This document shows, piece after piece, positions 8,153 through 14,342 of a stretch of 14,342 nucleotides of DNA. Position numbers and translations under genes: made by a program. Within the stretch, counting starts at the first letter, position 1; each line of letters begins with the position of its first letter. Under the pieces are notes generated by a model. The model saw nothing but the letters and a program-made list of their open reading frames with translations, was not told the DNA's origin and did not search any database. The stretch lies in the NCBI GenBank assembly GCA_036260415.1, contig DASZZX010000280.1, positions 1-14,342 of the forward strand, in the 5' to 3' direction. The stretch comes from DASZZX01 sp036260415. Its GTDB lineage: Bacteria > Actinomycetota > Nitriliruptoria > Nitriliruptorales > JAHWKO01.

Positions 8153-8502
8153 GTGTTCAGCGGGGCGCACGTCATCGTGTACAGCCACGACGCCGAAGCG
8201 GACCGCGCCTTCCTGGTCGATCTCCTCGGCACCGGGTACGTCGACGCTGGCGACGGTTGGCTGATCCTCCAACTGCCGCCGGCCGAGGTCACCCCACCGA
8301 CGGCGCCGTGCAGCACGAGCTGTACCTGATGGTCGAGGACGCCGACGCGTTCGCGCAGGAGCTGGACGGGCGCGGGATCGAGATCACGGCACCCGTGTCG
8401 GACCAGGGCTGGGGTCGACTGCTCTCCTTCCGGTTGCCGAGCGGCGCCGAACTGTCCGCCTACGAGCCGCGGCACCCCGTTGCCCACGCGCTCGCGGACT
8501 GA
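8153..8502 (+). pseudogene. VOC family protein gene with a single frameshift
   Basis: The first part, from GTG 8153, reads FSGAHVIVYSHDAEADRAFL, then VDLLGTGYVDAGDGWLILQL up to PPAEVT. The second part, one frame off, reads TDGAVQHELYLMVEDADAFA, then QELDGRGIEITAPVSDQGWG and RLLSFRLPSGAELSAYEPRH, with stop 8500-8502. Joined, they give an ordinary single-domain VOC (glyoxalase/bleomycin-resistance-type) protein of about 116 residues. The break lies at a run of four C at 8292-8295. One extra C there would restore EVTPTDGAVQHE, so this may be a true one-base deletion or a sequencing error in the C run. GGAGGAGGGG just upstream of the GTG is a strong ribosome binding site, which suggests a recently functional gene. 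Confidence 0.8.
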
Positions 8503-8503
8503 G

Positions 8504-8531
8504 CCGGCACCAGGTAGCTGCCTCGTGCCGG
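8504..8531 (+). terminator. Hairpin immediately after the frameshifted VOC gene
   Basis: CCGGCAC (8504-8510) and GTGCCGG (8525-8531) are a perfect 7-bp stem. After one C-C mismatch it continues with AGG/CCT around a TAGCTG loop. It starts two bases after the stop codon, the position expected of a terminator. No T-tract follows, so it may act as a factor-independent 'I-shaped' terminator or only as an mRNA-stabilising stem. Confidence 0.5.
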
Positions 8532-8704
8532 ATCTCCCGTGAGCGTCCGAGCGCACCCGATCGTCGGCGGGGCGAGATCCGCGACGACCGTCCTGCACCG
8601 TCGACCCGCGTCACTGCTGGTCGTGGGGTCCGGTCACCCACGGGGGGACGAGGCCGACCGAGGATCTTCGAGAGGTAGGGTCCGAGACCGGGATCGAGGA
8701 CCGA

Positions 8705-9082
8705 TTGAGCGTCCGACGCGTGGTGCCCAACATCGCCAGTCCCGACATGGATGCGACCAGGGCCTTCTACGTCGACCTCCTCGGGTTCGAGGTCGTGATG
8801 GACCTGGGGTGGATCGTGACGTACGCCTCGCCATCCAACCCGACGGCACAGATCAGCGTCTCGCCCGGAGACCCACCCGCCGGAGAGCAGTTCGTTCCCT
8901 ATCTGACGATCGAGGTCGATGACGTCGACGCGGTGCATGCCGCCGCCGTCGCGCGCGGCTACGAGGTCGTACGCCCGCTGACCCACGAGCCCTGGGGTGT
9001 TCGACGCTTCTTCGTGCGAGAGCCCGGCGGTCTGGTCCTCAACCTCCTCGGTCGAACCCCTTTGGGCGACGCCAGGCGGTGA
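8705..9082 (+). CDS. VOC family protein (glyoxalase/bleomycin resistance-like)
   Basis: This 125-residue single-domain VOC protein begins VRRVVPNIASPDMDATRAFY and continues VDLLGFEVVMDLGWIVTYAS, the standard opening of glyoxalase-like proteins with paired beta-alpha-beta units. The centre has FVPYLTIEVDDVDAVHAAAV (about 65-84) and the end WGVRRFFVREPGGLVLNLL (about 98-116). The Glu of VREPGG is the usual metal-ligand position of the family. The start is TTG 8705, with GAGG about six bases upstream. The upstream neighbour is the frameshifted VOC gene, 202 bases away on the same strand. A C-terminal neighbour on the opposite strand is a broken ORF that converges on it. Substrate unknown: antibiotic sequestration, dioxygenase or lyase chemistry are all possible in this superfamily. 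Confidence 0.9.
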   Translation: MSVRRVVPNIASPDMDATRAFYVDLLGFEVVMDLGWIVTYASPSNPTAQISVSPGDPPAGEQFVPYLTIEVDDVDAVHAAAVARGYEVVRPLTHEPWGVRRFFVREPGGLVLNLLGRTPLGDARR

Positions 9083-9100
9083 CCCCTGGAACCGCATTCC

Positions 9101-9470
9101 TCACTCGAACGACGTCACCTTCCACATCCCGGTGCTCGTGGACGTGGACGGAGCCCTCGGTGCTCGCCTGCGTCGGAGCATCAACAACGTCCCGGCTCCC
9201 GCGAGCACAACCACCCCGCTTGCCGCGAGGGCCAGCGTCCACGGCGTGGCGCTGCTCCTCCCGACCGATCGTGCTGGCAGCACACCCCCCGTCAACCGGA
9301 CGTGTTCACGGACGAGGCTGTCGGCCGCGTCCTGAGCGTGACCCGGGTGACCGCGTAGACGACGACGTCCCGCTGCCGTCGTCGGAAGTACTCGATGTGC
9401 CGCGAGTCCTGGACGTCAGCACGGACGATGTTGGGGTCGCCGGTGAAAGGCCGGGCGTCGATCGGGCGGT
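9101..9470 (-). pseudogene. Frameshifted remnant of a membrane-anchored protein gene
   Basis: Two consecutive minus-strand frames look coding. The upstream one reads PIDARPFTGDPNIVRADVQD, then SRHIEYFRRRQRDVVVYAVT, with almost every codon ending in G or C. Near 9340 the sense moves to a second frame reading AQDAADSLVREHVRLTGGVL, then a basic stretch and one hydrophobic segment TLALAASGVVVLAGAGTLLM followed by RRRRA, and a stop at 9101. The layout (soluble part, one TM segment, positive cytoplasmic tail) is that of a C-terminally anchored membrane protein. I do not recognise the family. No start with a ribosome binding site is evident above 9470, so the 5' part is either lost or hidden by further shifts. 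Confidence 0.4.
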
Positions 9471-9839
9471 ATCGACACGTCGTTCCTTGGCCCTGAGCGC
9501 TGCCTCGATCGGAGAGGACCGCTGCTGACCCTTGGCCGGAGCGGTGGCAGTGCTGTCCTCACCGCCGGCCCCCGGTACGCGGATGCGGCATGCCGGTCGT
9601 CGATCGCCGGAGGGGGAACGAACGAGGAGCGCGGCGATAGGGTGCGCGCCATGGCGCCCTGCAGCCGGTCAGCTCGTGGGGGTCCCGCTCCCGTGGGCTC
9701 CGGGACTATGTCGGAACGACCTTCTCGAGCACGCCCCAGAACGGCGCGGTTGCCACGCACCGCTGGGCAGCGCAAACCGACGAGCACGTGCGATCCGAGG
9801 CCCGTCGACCGGGTCGACTACCTATGCCGTCGGCAGGGA
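9471..9839. other. Non-coding stretch upstream of the PPOX gene
   Basis: No credible gene is seen in any frame. Near its right end lies an odd-length inverted repeat GTCGACC-G-GGTCGAC at 9804-9818, just before the longer palindrome at 9840-9863. The promoter of the PPOX gene probably lies in this stretch. No firm -35/-10 pair can be defined. Confidence 0.45.
9804..9818. promoter_or_regulatory. 15-base interrupted palindrome upstream of the PPOX gene
   Basis: GTCGACC (9804-9810) and GGTCGAC (9812-9818) are perfect inverted copies around one G. It lies 79 bases before the PPOX start and 21 bases before the larger palindrome. It could be part of the same regulatory region. SalI-like sites of this kind are also frequent by chance in GC-rich DNA. 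Confidence 0.3.
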
Positions 9840-9863
9840 AGGTGTGGCCACGTGGCCACACCT
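9840..9863. promoter_or_regulatory. Perfect 24-bp palindrome, likely operator of the PPOX gene
   Basis: The left half AGGTGTGGCCAC (9840-9851) is followed with no spacer by its exact reverse complement (9852-9863). The centre is a tandem pair of the 8-base palindrome GTGGCCAC (9844-9851 and 9852-9859). It ends 34 bases before the ATG of the PPOX gene and lies upstream of its ribosome binding site, a position suited to an operator for a dimeric repressor such as a TetR- or GntR-type protein. No regulator gene is adjacent in the window, so the factor is unknown. Confidence 0.6.
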
Positions 9864-9897
9864 CTCGTGTCGGAACTCCGTCGGAGGGGACGATGAC

Positions 9898-10311
9898 ATG
9901 AGCGTGTTCACGGACGCCGAGCTGGTGTACCTGCGCGGGCAGCGCCTGGGCAGGATCGCCACGGCCGACGCCGGATGCCAGCCGCACGTCGTACCGGTCG
10001 GCTTCCGCTACAACCCCGACACGGACACTCTGGACGTCGGTGGCCACAACCTGCCCAGCAGCAAGAAGTGGCGCGACGTGGCGGCGAATGCGCTCGTCGC
10101 GTTCGTGGTGGATGACCTGGCGTCGGTCACCCCGTGGCGCCCACGCGGCATCGAGGTGCGCGGGCGCGGTGAGCTGGCCAACCACGGTGGCGAGGCGTTC
10201 GGCCCCGGATGGGCTCCCGAGGTGATCCGCATCCATCCACGGCGGATCATCGCCTGGGGGCTCGAGCAAGATGCCCGGCATCCCACCCGCCGCACCGTCG
10301 GGACACCCTGA
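9898..10311 (+). CDS. PPOX-class F420-dependent family protein (TIGR04023-like)
   Basis: This 137-residue protein has the pyridoxamine 5'-phosphate oxidase-like split-barrel fold of the actinobacterial F420-binding class. Typical motifs are MSVFTDAELVYLRGQRLGRI, ATADAGCQPHVVPVGFRYN, DTLDVGGHNLPSSKKWRDV, ALVAFVVDDLASVTPWRPRG and the closing IRIHPRRIIAWGLE. These match the TIGR04023 group, whose members are thought to bind F420 (or FMN) and reduce unknown substrates in the cytoplasm. The ATG at 9898 has GGAGGGG upstream (9884-9890). A perfect 24-bp palindrome lies 34 bases before the start. The next gene on the same strand, a molybdoenzyme, starts 212 bases downstream, so joint transcription is possible but not shown. 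The frame is open further upstream, but without similarity to the family. Confidence 0.93.
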   Translation: MSVFTDAELVYLRGQRLGRIATADAGCQPHVVPVGFRYNPDTDTLDVGGHNLPSSKKWRDVAANALVAFVVDDLASVTPWRPRGIEVRGRGELANHGGEAFGPGWAPEVIRIHPRRIIAWGLEQDARHPTRRTVGTP

Positions 10312-10381
10312 CCGCGACTCGGCGGTGTGCAAGGTCGGTCACCCGACACGTCAGCTTGCCGTCGCCGGCCTCGAGTACGAG

Positions 10382-10400
10382 AGGGCCAGCGACCGGCCCT
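10382..10400 (+). terminator. Small hairpin between the PPOX and molybdoenzyme genes
   Basis: AGGGCC (10382-10387) and GGCCCT (10395-10400) form a 6-bp stem with a 7-base loop, 70 bases after the PPOX stop. No T-tract follows. It is a weak terminator candidate that would separate the PPOX gene from the molybdoenzyme operon. Confidence 0.25.
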
Positions 10401-10523
10401 AGCTCGCGGGCGGCCCGGCGCCCTCGACCGGGCGGTGGTGCGTGCCCGACTAACCTTACTGGGGGGACCGGCTGCAGCTCCGGCCACGGCCCGCGATCGC
10501 TGTCGCTGAGGGAGGGGACGCAG

Positions 10524-11135
10524 ATGAGCGCCGGCTTCGTGTCCCGTGGGTTCCGGGGGCGCCGGGACCCTTCCGTCCCCAGCGACCGGGTCCCGCCGGG
10601 TCAGTACGTGGTCTCCGACTTCCCGGTGCTGTCGGCGGGTCCGACGCCCCGCACGCCGCTGAGCAAGTGGTCGTTCACGATCAGGGGCGAGGTCGAGCGC
10701 CCCGTGAGCTGGACCTGGGAGGAATTCCGGGGTCTGCCCGCGGAGACGGTCACGGCGGACATCCACTGCGTGACCAAGTGGTCCAAGCTGGACACGGAGT
10801 GGCGAGGGGTGTCGCTCGACACGCTCCTGGACGAGGTCGAGACCGAGGCCGAGTATGCGCTCGCCTTCTGCGACGGGGGCTACACCACCAACCTGCCACT
10901 GGAGGATCTGGTCGACGGCAGGGCCTGGATCGCGTTCGAGTACGACGGCGCGCCACTCGAGCCGGAGCACGGGGGGCCGGCTCGGCTGCTCGTCCCCCAT
11001 GTCTATTTCTGGAAGAGCGCCAAATGGGTACGCGGGCTGCACCTGATGCAGGAAGATGAGCCGGGCTTCTGGGAATCGGTCGGGTACCACATGTACGGAG
11101 ATCCATGGAGGGAACAGCGCTACGCCGGCGACTGA
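10524..11135 (+). CDS. Sulfite-oxidase-like molybdopterin-dependent oxidoreductase
   Basis: This 203-residue protein is a molybdenum-cofactor enzyme of the sulfite oxidase/MsrP (YedY) superfamily, in the short 'sulfite oxidase-like oxidoreductase' form. The key motif ADIHCVTKWSKLDTEWRGV places the molybdenum-ligating cysteine at residue 82. The earlier KWSFTIRGEVERPVSWTWEE and later ARLLVPHVYFWKSAKWVRG and GYHMYGDPWREQRY are typical of the family. There is no Tat signal or TM segment, unlike E. coli MsrP, so it is probably cytoplasmic. The dimerisation domain and haem domain of true sulfite oxidases are absent. GGGAGGGG precedes the ATG by six bases. Its stop lies 31 bases inside the following reductase gene, which strongly suggests coupled expression and partnership. 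The substrate is unknown. Confidence 0.95.
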   Translation: MSAGFVSRGFRGRRDPSVPSDRVPPGQYVVSDFPVLSAGPTPRTPLSKWSFTIRGEVERPVSWTWEEFRGLPAETVTADIHCVTKWSKLDTEWRGVSLDTLLDEVETEAEYALAFCDGGYTTNLPLEDLVDGRAWIAFEYDGAPLEPEHGGPARLLVPHVYFWKSAKWVRGLHLMQEDEPGFWESVGYHMYGDPWREQRYAGD

Positions 11136-11857
11136 TCTGGCGGCTCGCGACGCTGGTGGACGCCATCCATGAGACGCGCGACGTCCGCTCGCTGGTGTTC
11201 GAGGTGGGGGACTGGAGCGGCCACCTCCCCGGCCAGCACGTCGACGTCCGCCTCACCGCCGAGGATGGCTACCAGGCACAGCGCAGCTACTCGATCGCCT
11301 CGGCACCGGCGGACATGTCCCTGCAGTTGACGGTCGAGAGTCTGCGCGACGGCGAGGTGTCGCCCTACCTGGTGGATGAGCTGAGCCCTGGCGACCAGCT
11401 GGAGCTGCGGGGACCCGTCGGCGGGTACTTCGTGTGGGACGGCCGGTCGCCGTCGCCCCTGCTGCTGGTCGCCGGCGGATCCGGGGTGGTGCCGCTGATG
11501 TCCATGCTGCGTCATCGGGCCGTGAGCGGACGCCGCGTCCCCGCCCGCCTGCTGTACTCCTCACACGGACCGGACGACATCATCTACCGCGACGAGCTGG
11601 AGCGGATGGCCGCGGCCGATCCCGACCTAAAGGTCCTGCACGTGCTCACACGGCGGCAGCCGCCGGGATGGACGGGGTACGCGCGCCGCATCGACGGCGC
11701 CATGCTCGCCGAGGTCGCCTGGCCGCCGGAGTCCGAGGCGGAGATCTTCGTCTGCGGCCCGACCGCGCTGGTGGAGGTGGTGGCGAGCGGGCTGCGGGAC
11801 CTGGGGCACGCACCTGAGCGGATCAGGACGGAGCGGTTCGGACCCACCGGCCGCTGA
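11105..11857 (+). CDS. FAD/NAD(P)-binding ferredoxin-reductase-type oxidoreductase
   Basis: This 250-residue flavoprotein belongs to the ferredoxin-NADP+ reductase superfamily. The FAD-binding motif RSYSIAS is at about 60-66, the pyridine-nucleotide-binding segment LLLVAGGSGVVPLMSMLRH at about 119-137, and the CGPT motif at 217-220. The terminal ERFGPTGR matches the end of family members. There is no 2Fe-2S ferredoxin domain. It probably moves electrons between NAD(P)H and the molybdoenzyme encoded just upstream, whose coding region it overlaps by 31 bases. I take ATG 11105, with GGAG four bases before it, as the start. The next gene begins 11 bases after its stop. The direction of electron flow and the natural acceptor or donor cannot be told from sequence. 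Confidence 0.93.
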   Translation: MEGTALRRRLIWRLATLVDAIHETRDVRSLVFEVGDWSGHLPGQHVDVRLTAEDGYQAQRSYSIASAPADMSLQLTVESLRDGEVSPYLVDELSPGDQLELRGPVGGYFVWDGRSPSPLLLVAGGSGVVPLMSMLRHRAVSGRRVPARLLYSSHGPDDIIYRDELERMAAADPDLKVLHVLTRRQPPGWTGYARRIDGAMLAEVAWPPESEAEIFVCGPTALVEVVASGLRDLGHAPERIRTERFGPTGR

Positions 11858-11868
11858 CCGGAGACGAC

Positions 11869-12156
11869 ATGGATGCTGACGAGCTGCGACTGGACGGCAA
11901 CGCCGCCGCCGGCCTGCTCAGGGAGCTGTTCGTCCACGAGATGACGGTGTCGGTCGGGACCTGCGCCAACTGCCGCGCCGCGACGAAGGTGGGTGCGTTG
12001 CACGTCTACCGCAACGCCCCGGGTCTGGTCATGCGCTGTCCGGTCTGCGGAGCGGTCATGCTCCGGGTCGTGCACGGAGGCGACCGCTACTGGGTGGAGA
12101 CGGTCGGCCTTCGACTGCTGGAGATCCCCGAGACCCCGCCGCCCAGCTCCCCCTGA
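11869..12156 (+). CDS. DUF6510 family protein, Cys4 zinc-ribbon-like
   Basis: This 95-residue protein has two CxxC pairs: TCANC (Cys32, Cys35) and MRCPVC (Cys57, Cys60), separated by 21 residues. That spacing is typical of a zinc ribbon. The opening LRLDGNAAAGLLRELFVHEM and closing YWVETVGLRLLEIP match what I know as DUF6510, an actinobacterial family of unknown function. GGAG lies seven bases before the ATG. It is the third gene of a tight operon with the molybdoenzyme and its reductase, starting 11 bases after the latter. A role in enzyme assembly, in electron transfer or as a redox-sensitive regulator is possible, but none is demonstrated by the sequence. Confidence 0.88.
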   Translation: MDADELRLDGNAAAGLLRELFVHEMTVSVGTCANCRAATKVGALHVYRNAPGLVMRCPVCGAVMLRVVHGGDRYWVETVGLRLLEIPETPPPSSP

Positions 12157-12170
12157 CCCTGCCACCTCTG

Positions 12171-12200
12171 CGACGTCTGGATCCAGCGACGGTCGACGTC
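12171..12200 (+). terminator. Nested inverted repeat after the molybdoenzyme operon
   Basis: CGACGT (12171-12176) pairs with ACGTCG (12195-12200), and between them lies the perfect 10-base palindrome CTGGATCCAG (12177-12186). It begins 14 bases after the DUF6510 stop codon. There is no T-tract, so its role as an operon terminator is tentative. Confidence 0.25.
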
Positions 12201-12804
12201 GGCGGATGACGGGCCAGATGCGACGAGACCTCGGCGCCGCGACATGCAACTCCAACGAGAGGCTCGGCCGGTTGACGACCGGTTGGCGGCACTTGAGGCT
12301 CCGTTGGCTCTGGCTTCGGCCGACGTCATCGGCATCGTGGCGATCCTGGCGGAAGGACGCGAGTGCGCCACCGACTGCACCGGTGGGGCGTCGCTGTCTC
12401 ATCTTGGCCGTCGTGGGGCTGGTCGGGCCGGCTCGGTCGTGGCGCCTGGACGCACACCGTCGCGCGCTGGCGACGCATCGCGCGGGTGAGGTCCGCCTAG
12501 ACGTCGCGGACTGGAAGCATGGTGATGTGCGTGTCCACGCCGTCGGCGACTCGGCCCGACGAGACGAGCGCTGCGATCGGTTCAGCCGTCTGCCGTGGGG
12601 CCAGCGCACGGCCGAGGAGTGCGCCGAAACATCTCGTGGACCTGCTGTTCGACCGCGCGGTGGCCAACGGGCTGGACTGACTGACCTTCAGAAGCATGGG
12701 GCGTGGCTCGGCTTCGATCGGGCTACCTGCAACCACGGGCAAGCTGAGGAGTACGCCCTGCTCTCCGAGGAGGCGCAGCGGTCGTCGCGCGGGCGGGGAA
12801 GGTC

Positions 12805-12839
12805 GCCGCACTGATGGGCCAGGAGGTCGGCAGTGCGGC
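12805..12839. repeat. Perfect 9-bp inverted repeat in the gene-poor stretch
   Basis: GCCGCACTG (12805-12813) and CAGTGCGGC (12831-12839) are exact inverted copies separated by 17 bases. It could fold as a hairpin or mark the ends of a small lost element. It is not next to any firm gene boundary. Confidence 0.35.
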
Positions 12840-13237
12840 ACCGTTCCCCTGCAGGCCCGCCCGTGGCCACCTCGGCGTGCGCGCGTGAGATCCTGGCCAG
12901 TGGTCAGCGACGACGGGCGCGCCCGGCACATGCACCATCCCCCGACGACGATCACCCACCAGCGAGCTCTGAACGACTTCGCCGGAGCGGTGCGGGATCG
13001 GGGCCGATGACCACGACGCCGGCATCGACTTCCAGCATCCTGCTGGACGTCGTGCAGTGCACGAGCGTCGACTGTCCGGGGTCCGTGGCCGACCTGCTCA
13101 CCTTGGGACCCCTCCGGCACGTCAGGGCACTGAACGGGACCGCGAGCCTGACGTAGCAGCGCTACCGCCTGCGCCGTAGCCAATCGCGGACAGGGTCCGT
13201 GAGAATCCACGGCGTGGGGTCGGGACCGGGAGGTCGC

Positions 13238-14342
13238 ATGCAGCAGCCGGCCTCGACGGGCCGCGCACTCGTACCCGACGTCGGAGCACCACGAGGGGGA
13301 TCCGCCCCGGTCGGCCGGCGTGCCGCACGGTCGGTGCGCGCGCTCCCATCTCTGCTCGTCCGTGGGACCCGTCTTGTCTGGCGCGCCGACTGGCGCCTGC
13401 TACTGGTGAACATCGGGATCGAGGTGTTCGCCGCGGCCACGGTCGTCGCGCAGTTGCTCATCGCCGGGCGGGTCCTGGCTGTCGTCGTCGACAGTCCTAC
13501 GAGCGTTGGCGGGCTCCGAACGTTCGTCGTCCCGCTCGCGGCCCTGGTCACCGTCACCGCGGTGGGGACGCTGGCCAGGGCAGCTCGCGCCGAGTTCGAT
13601 CGGCTCCTCGGCGAACGGGTCGCGCGTTACGCGGCGAGCCGGCTCCACAAGGTCACGGCGGACCTCGACCTCCTCGTGTTCGAGTCGCCCGACTACTACG
13701 ACCGCCTGCAGCACGCCAAGCACAACGCCGGTACGCGGCCGTTGCTGCTCGTGAGCGGCCTCCTCGGCGTCGCGAGTGGCCTGTTCAGCGTCGTCGGCGC
13801 CCTCGCCGTGGTGGCGTCCATCGAGCCAGCCCTGATCCCCCTGGCTGTCTTGGCCGGTGTTCCGCTGTGGATGGCCTCGGCTCGCAACAGTCGGGCGCTG
13901 TACGACTTCGTGCACGGCGTGGCCGCTGACGACCGTCGGCGGGCGTATCTGTCGGCCGTCCTGACGAGCCGCGACCACGCCAAGGAGGTGCGCGCCAACG
14001 ACCTCAGCGGGCACATCCGCGAACGGCACGATGGACTCTTCGACGAGCGGGTGGCGCGCCTCCGCGCCGTCGTGACCGGTCGGCTGAGCAGGACGCTCCT
14101 GGCGACCGCAGCTGGTGCCGTCGCCTCGGCGGCGACCATCGGGTTCGCCGTCTGGCTGCTCTCCGCTGGTCGGATCAGCCTCTCGGAGCTGGGCACGGCC
14201 GCGTGGGCCTTGCTGATCCTCGGTCAGCGGCTCCGCGGTCTCCACGCCGGGACCGGCCCTCTCTACGAGTCCGCGCTCTTCGTGGAGGATCTCACGACGT
14301 TCCTTGAGGACCAGCCCAGCCCCGACCTTCCACCTCGCTCCG
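13238..14342 (+). CDS. ABC exporter, transmembrane half (3' end cut by window edge)
   Basis: From ATG 13238, with GGGAGG five bases upstream, the frame is open for 368 codons to the window edge. After a basic N-terminal tail, hydrophobic segments appear at about residues 52-80 and 95-112. These are followed by the cytoplasmic loop FESPDYYDRLQHAKHNAGTR (about 149-168), a hallmark of type IV ABC exporter membrane domains. Two close TM segments lie at about 170-208, then the second coupling region with RAYLSAVLTSRDHAKEVRAN, and a further TM pair at about 285-335. The ATP-binding domain should follow beyond the window. Such half-transporters usually export peptides, lipids or drugs as dimers. No substrate gene is visible here. 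Confidence 0.88.
   Translation, partial: MQQPASTGRALVPDVGAPRGGSAPVGRRAARSVRALPSLLVRGTRLVWRADWRLLLVNIGIEVFAAATVVAQLLIAGRVLAVVVDSPTSVGGLRTFVVPLAALVTVTAVGTLARAARAEFDRLLGERVARYAASRLHKVTADLDLLVFESPDYYDRLQHAKHNAGTRPLLLVSGLLGVASGLFSVVGALAVVASIEPALIPLAVLAGVPLWMASARNSRALYDFVHGVAADDRRRAYLSAVLTSRDHAKEVRANDLSGHIRERHDGLFDERVARLRAVVTGRLSRTLLATAAGAVASAATIGFAVWLLSAGRISLSELGTAAWALLILGQRLRGLHAGTGPLYESALFVEDLTTFLEDQPSPDLPPRS

Larger units (their letters stand above)
12157..13237. other. 1.1-kb gene-poor stretch between the molybdoenzyme operon and the ABC exporter
   Basis: No frame on either strand gives a recognisable protein with a credible start. Two short plus-strand frames have G/C-ending codons and might be small genes or relics: 12519-12680 (53 residues, ending HLVDLLFDRAVANGLD) and 13007-13156 (49 residues, containing LLDVVQCTSVDCPGSVADLL). 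Neither has a clear ribosome binding site. A frame at 12244-12489 has poorer codon quality. Inverted repeats occur at 12171-12200 and 12805-12839. The overall picture is of decayed sequence or long regulatory DNA. Confidence 0.5.

Noticed and set aside
7450..8598. A 382-residue minus-strand open frame crossing the divergent centre
   Set aside because: It covers the N-terminal part of the membrane protein gene in another frame and the complement of the VOC gene. Its composition is noise-like and no domain is visible.
10451..10456. TAACCT as a -10 element before the molybdoenzyme gene; the same hexamer occurs at 8121-8126 before the frameshifted VOC gene
   Set aside because: It fits a loose TANNNT pattern, but no -35 element lies at a normal distance in either case, so the match is not stronger than chance.
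12497..13210. A 237-residue minus-strand open frame in the gene-poor stretch
   Set aside because: It is rich in Arg, Pro and Ser with no recognisable motif and no ribosome binding site. Open frames of this length are common in such GC-rich DNA.
13400..14245. A 281-residue minus-strand open frame opposite the ABC exporter
   Set aside because: It is antisense to a clear ABC transmembrane domain and has the charged, low-complexity composition of a shadow frame.

Overview
The window reads as chromosomal DNA of a high-GC actinobacterium. Third codon positions are strongly G/C, GTG and TTG starts are common, and several genes belong to families typical of actinobacteria: a SigG/SigX5-type ECF sigma factor, an F420-class PPOX protein, a sulfite-oxidase-like molybdoenzyme with its reductase and DUF6510 protein, and a relic of a NERD-domain protein. 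I cannot name a genus. I see no rRNA, tRNA, CRISPR array, transposase or integrase.

The layout has two halves. From 1 to about 7.6 kb every gene is on the minus strand: a DHA2-type MFS drug exporter cut by the window edge, two PhnB-like VOC genes joined by an ATGA overlap, an ECF sigma factor with a C-terminal SnoaL-like domain, a Kup-type potassium transporter starting at TTG, a decayed NERD-domain gene, and an unrecognised polytopic membrane protein. From about 8.15 kb nearly everything is on the plus strand: a VOC gene with one frameshift, an intact VOC gene, a PPOX-class F420-dependent protein with a perfect 24-bp palindrome upstream, a tight molybdoenzyme operon (sulfite-oxidase-like protein, FAD/NAD(P)-binding reductase, DUF6510 zinc-ribbon-like protein), and the membrane half of an ABC exporter that runs off the window. 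A frameshifted membrane-anchored ORF remnant on the minus strand converges on the intact VOC gene.

The clearest functional unit is the molybdoenzyme operon at 10524-12156: a cofactor enzyme, its likely electron-transfer partner and a small Cys4 protein, with no export signals, so probably a cytoplasmic redox system of unknown substrate. The second unit is the sigma factor followed on the same strand by the two coupled VOC genes, which suggests a small stress-response module. The window carries much decay: a NERD relic with an internal deletion and two compensating frameshifts, a frameshifted VOC gene, a broken membrane-anchored ORF, and about 1.1 kb without a convincing gene at 12157-13237. 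I did not find a clearly new defence or mobile system. The best candidates for something undescribed are the palindromic operator-like site before the PPOX gene and the poorly characterised molybdoenzyme/DUF6510 module.
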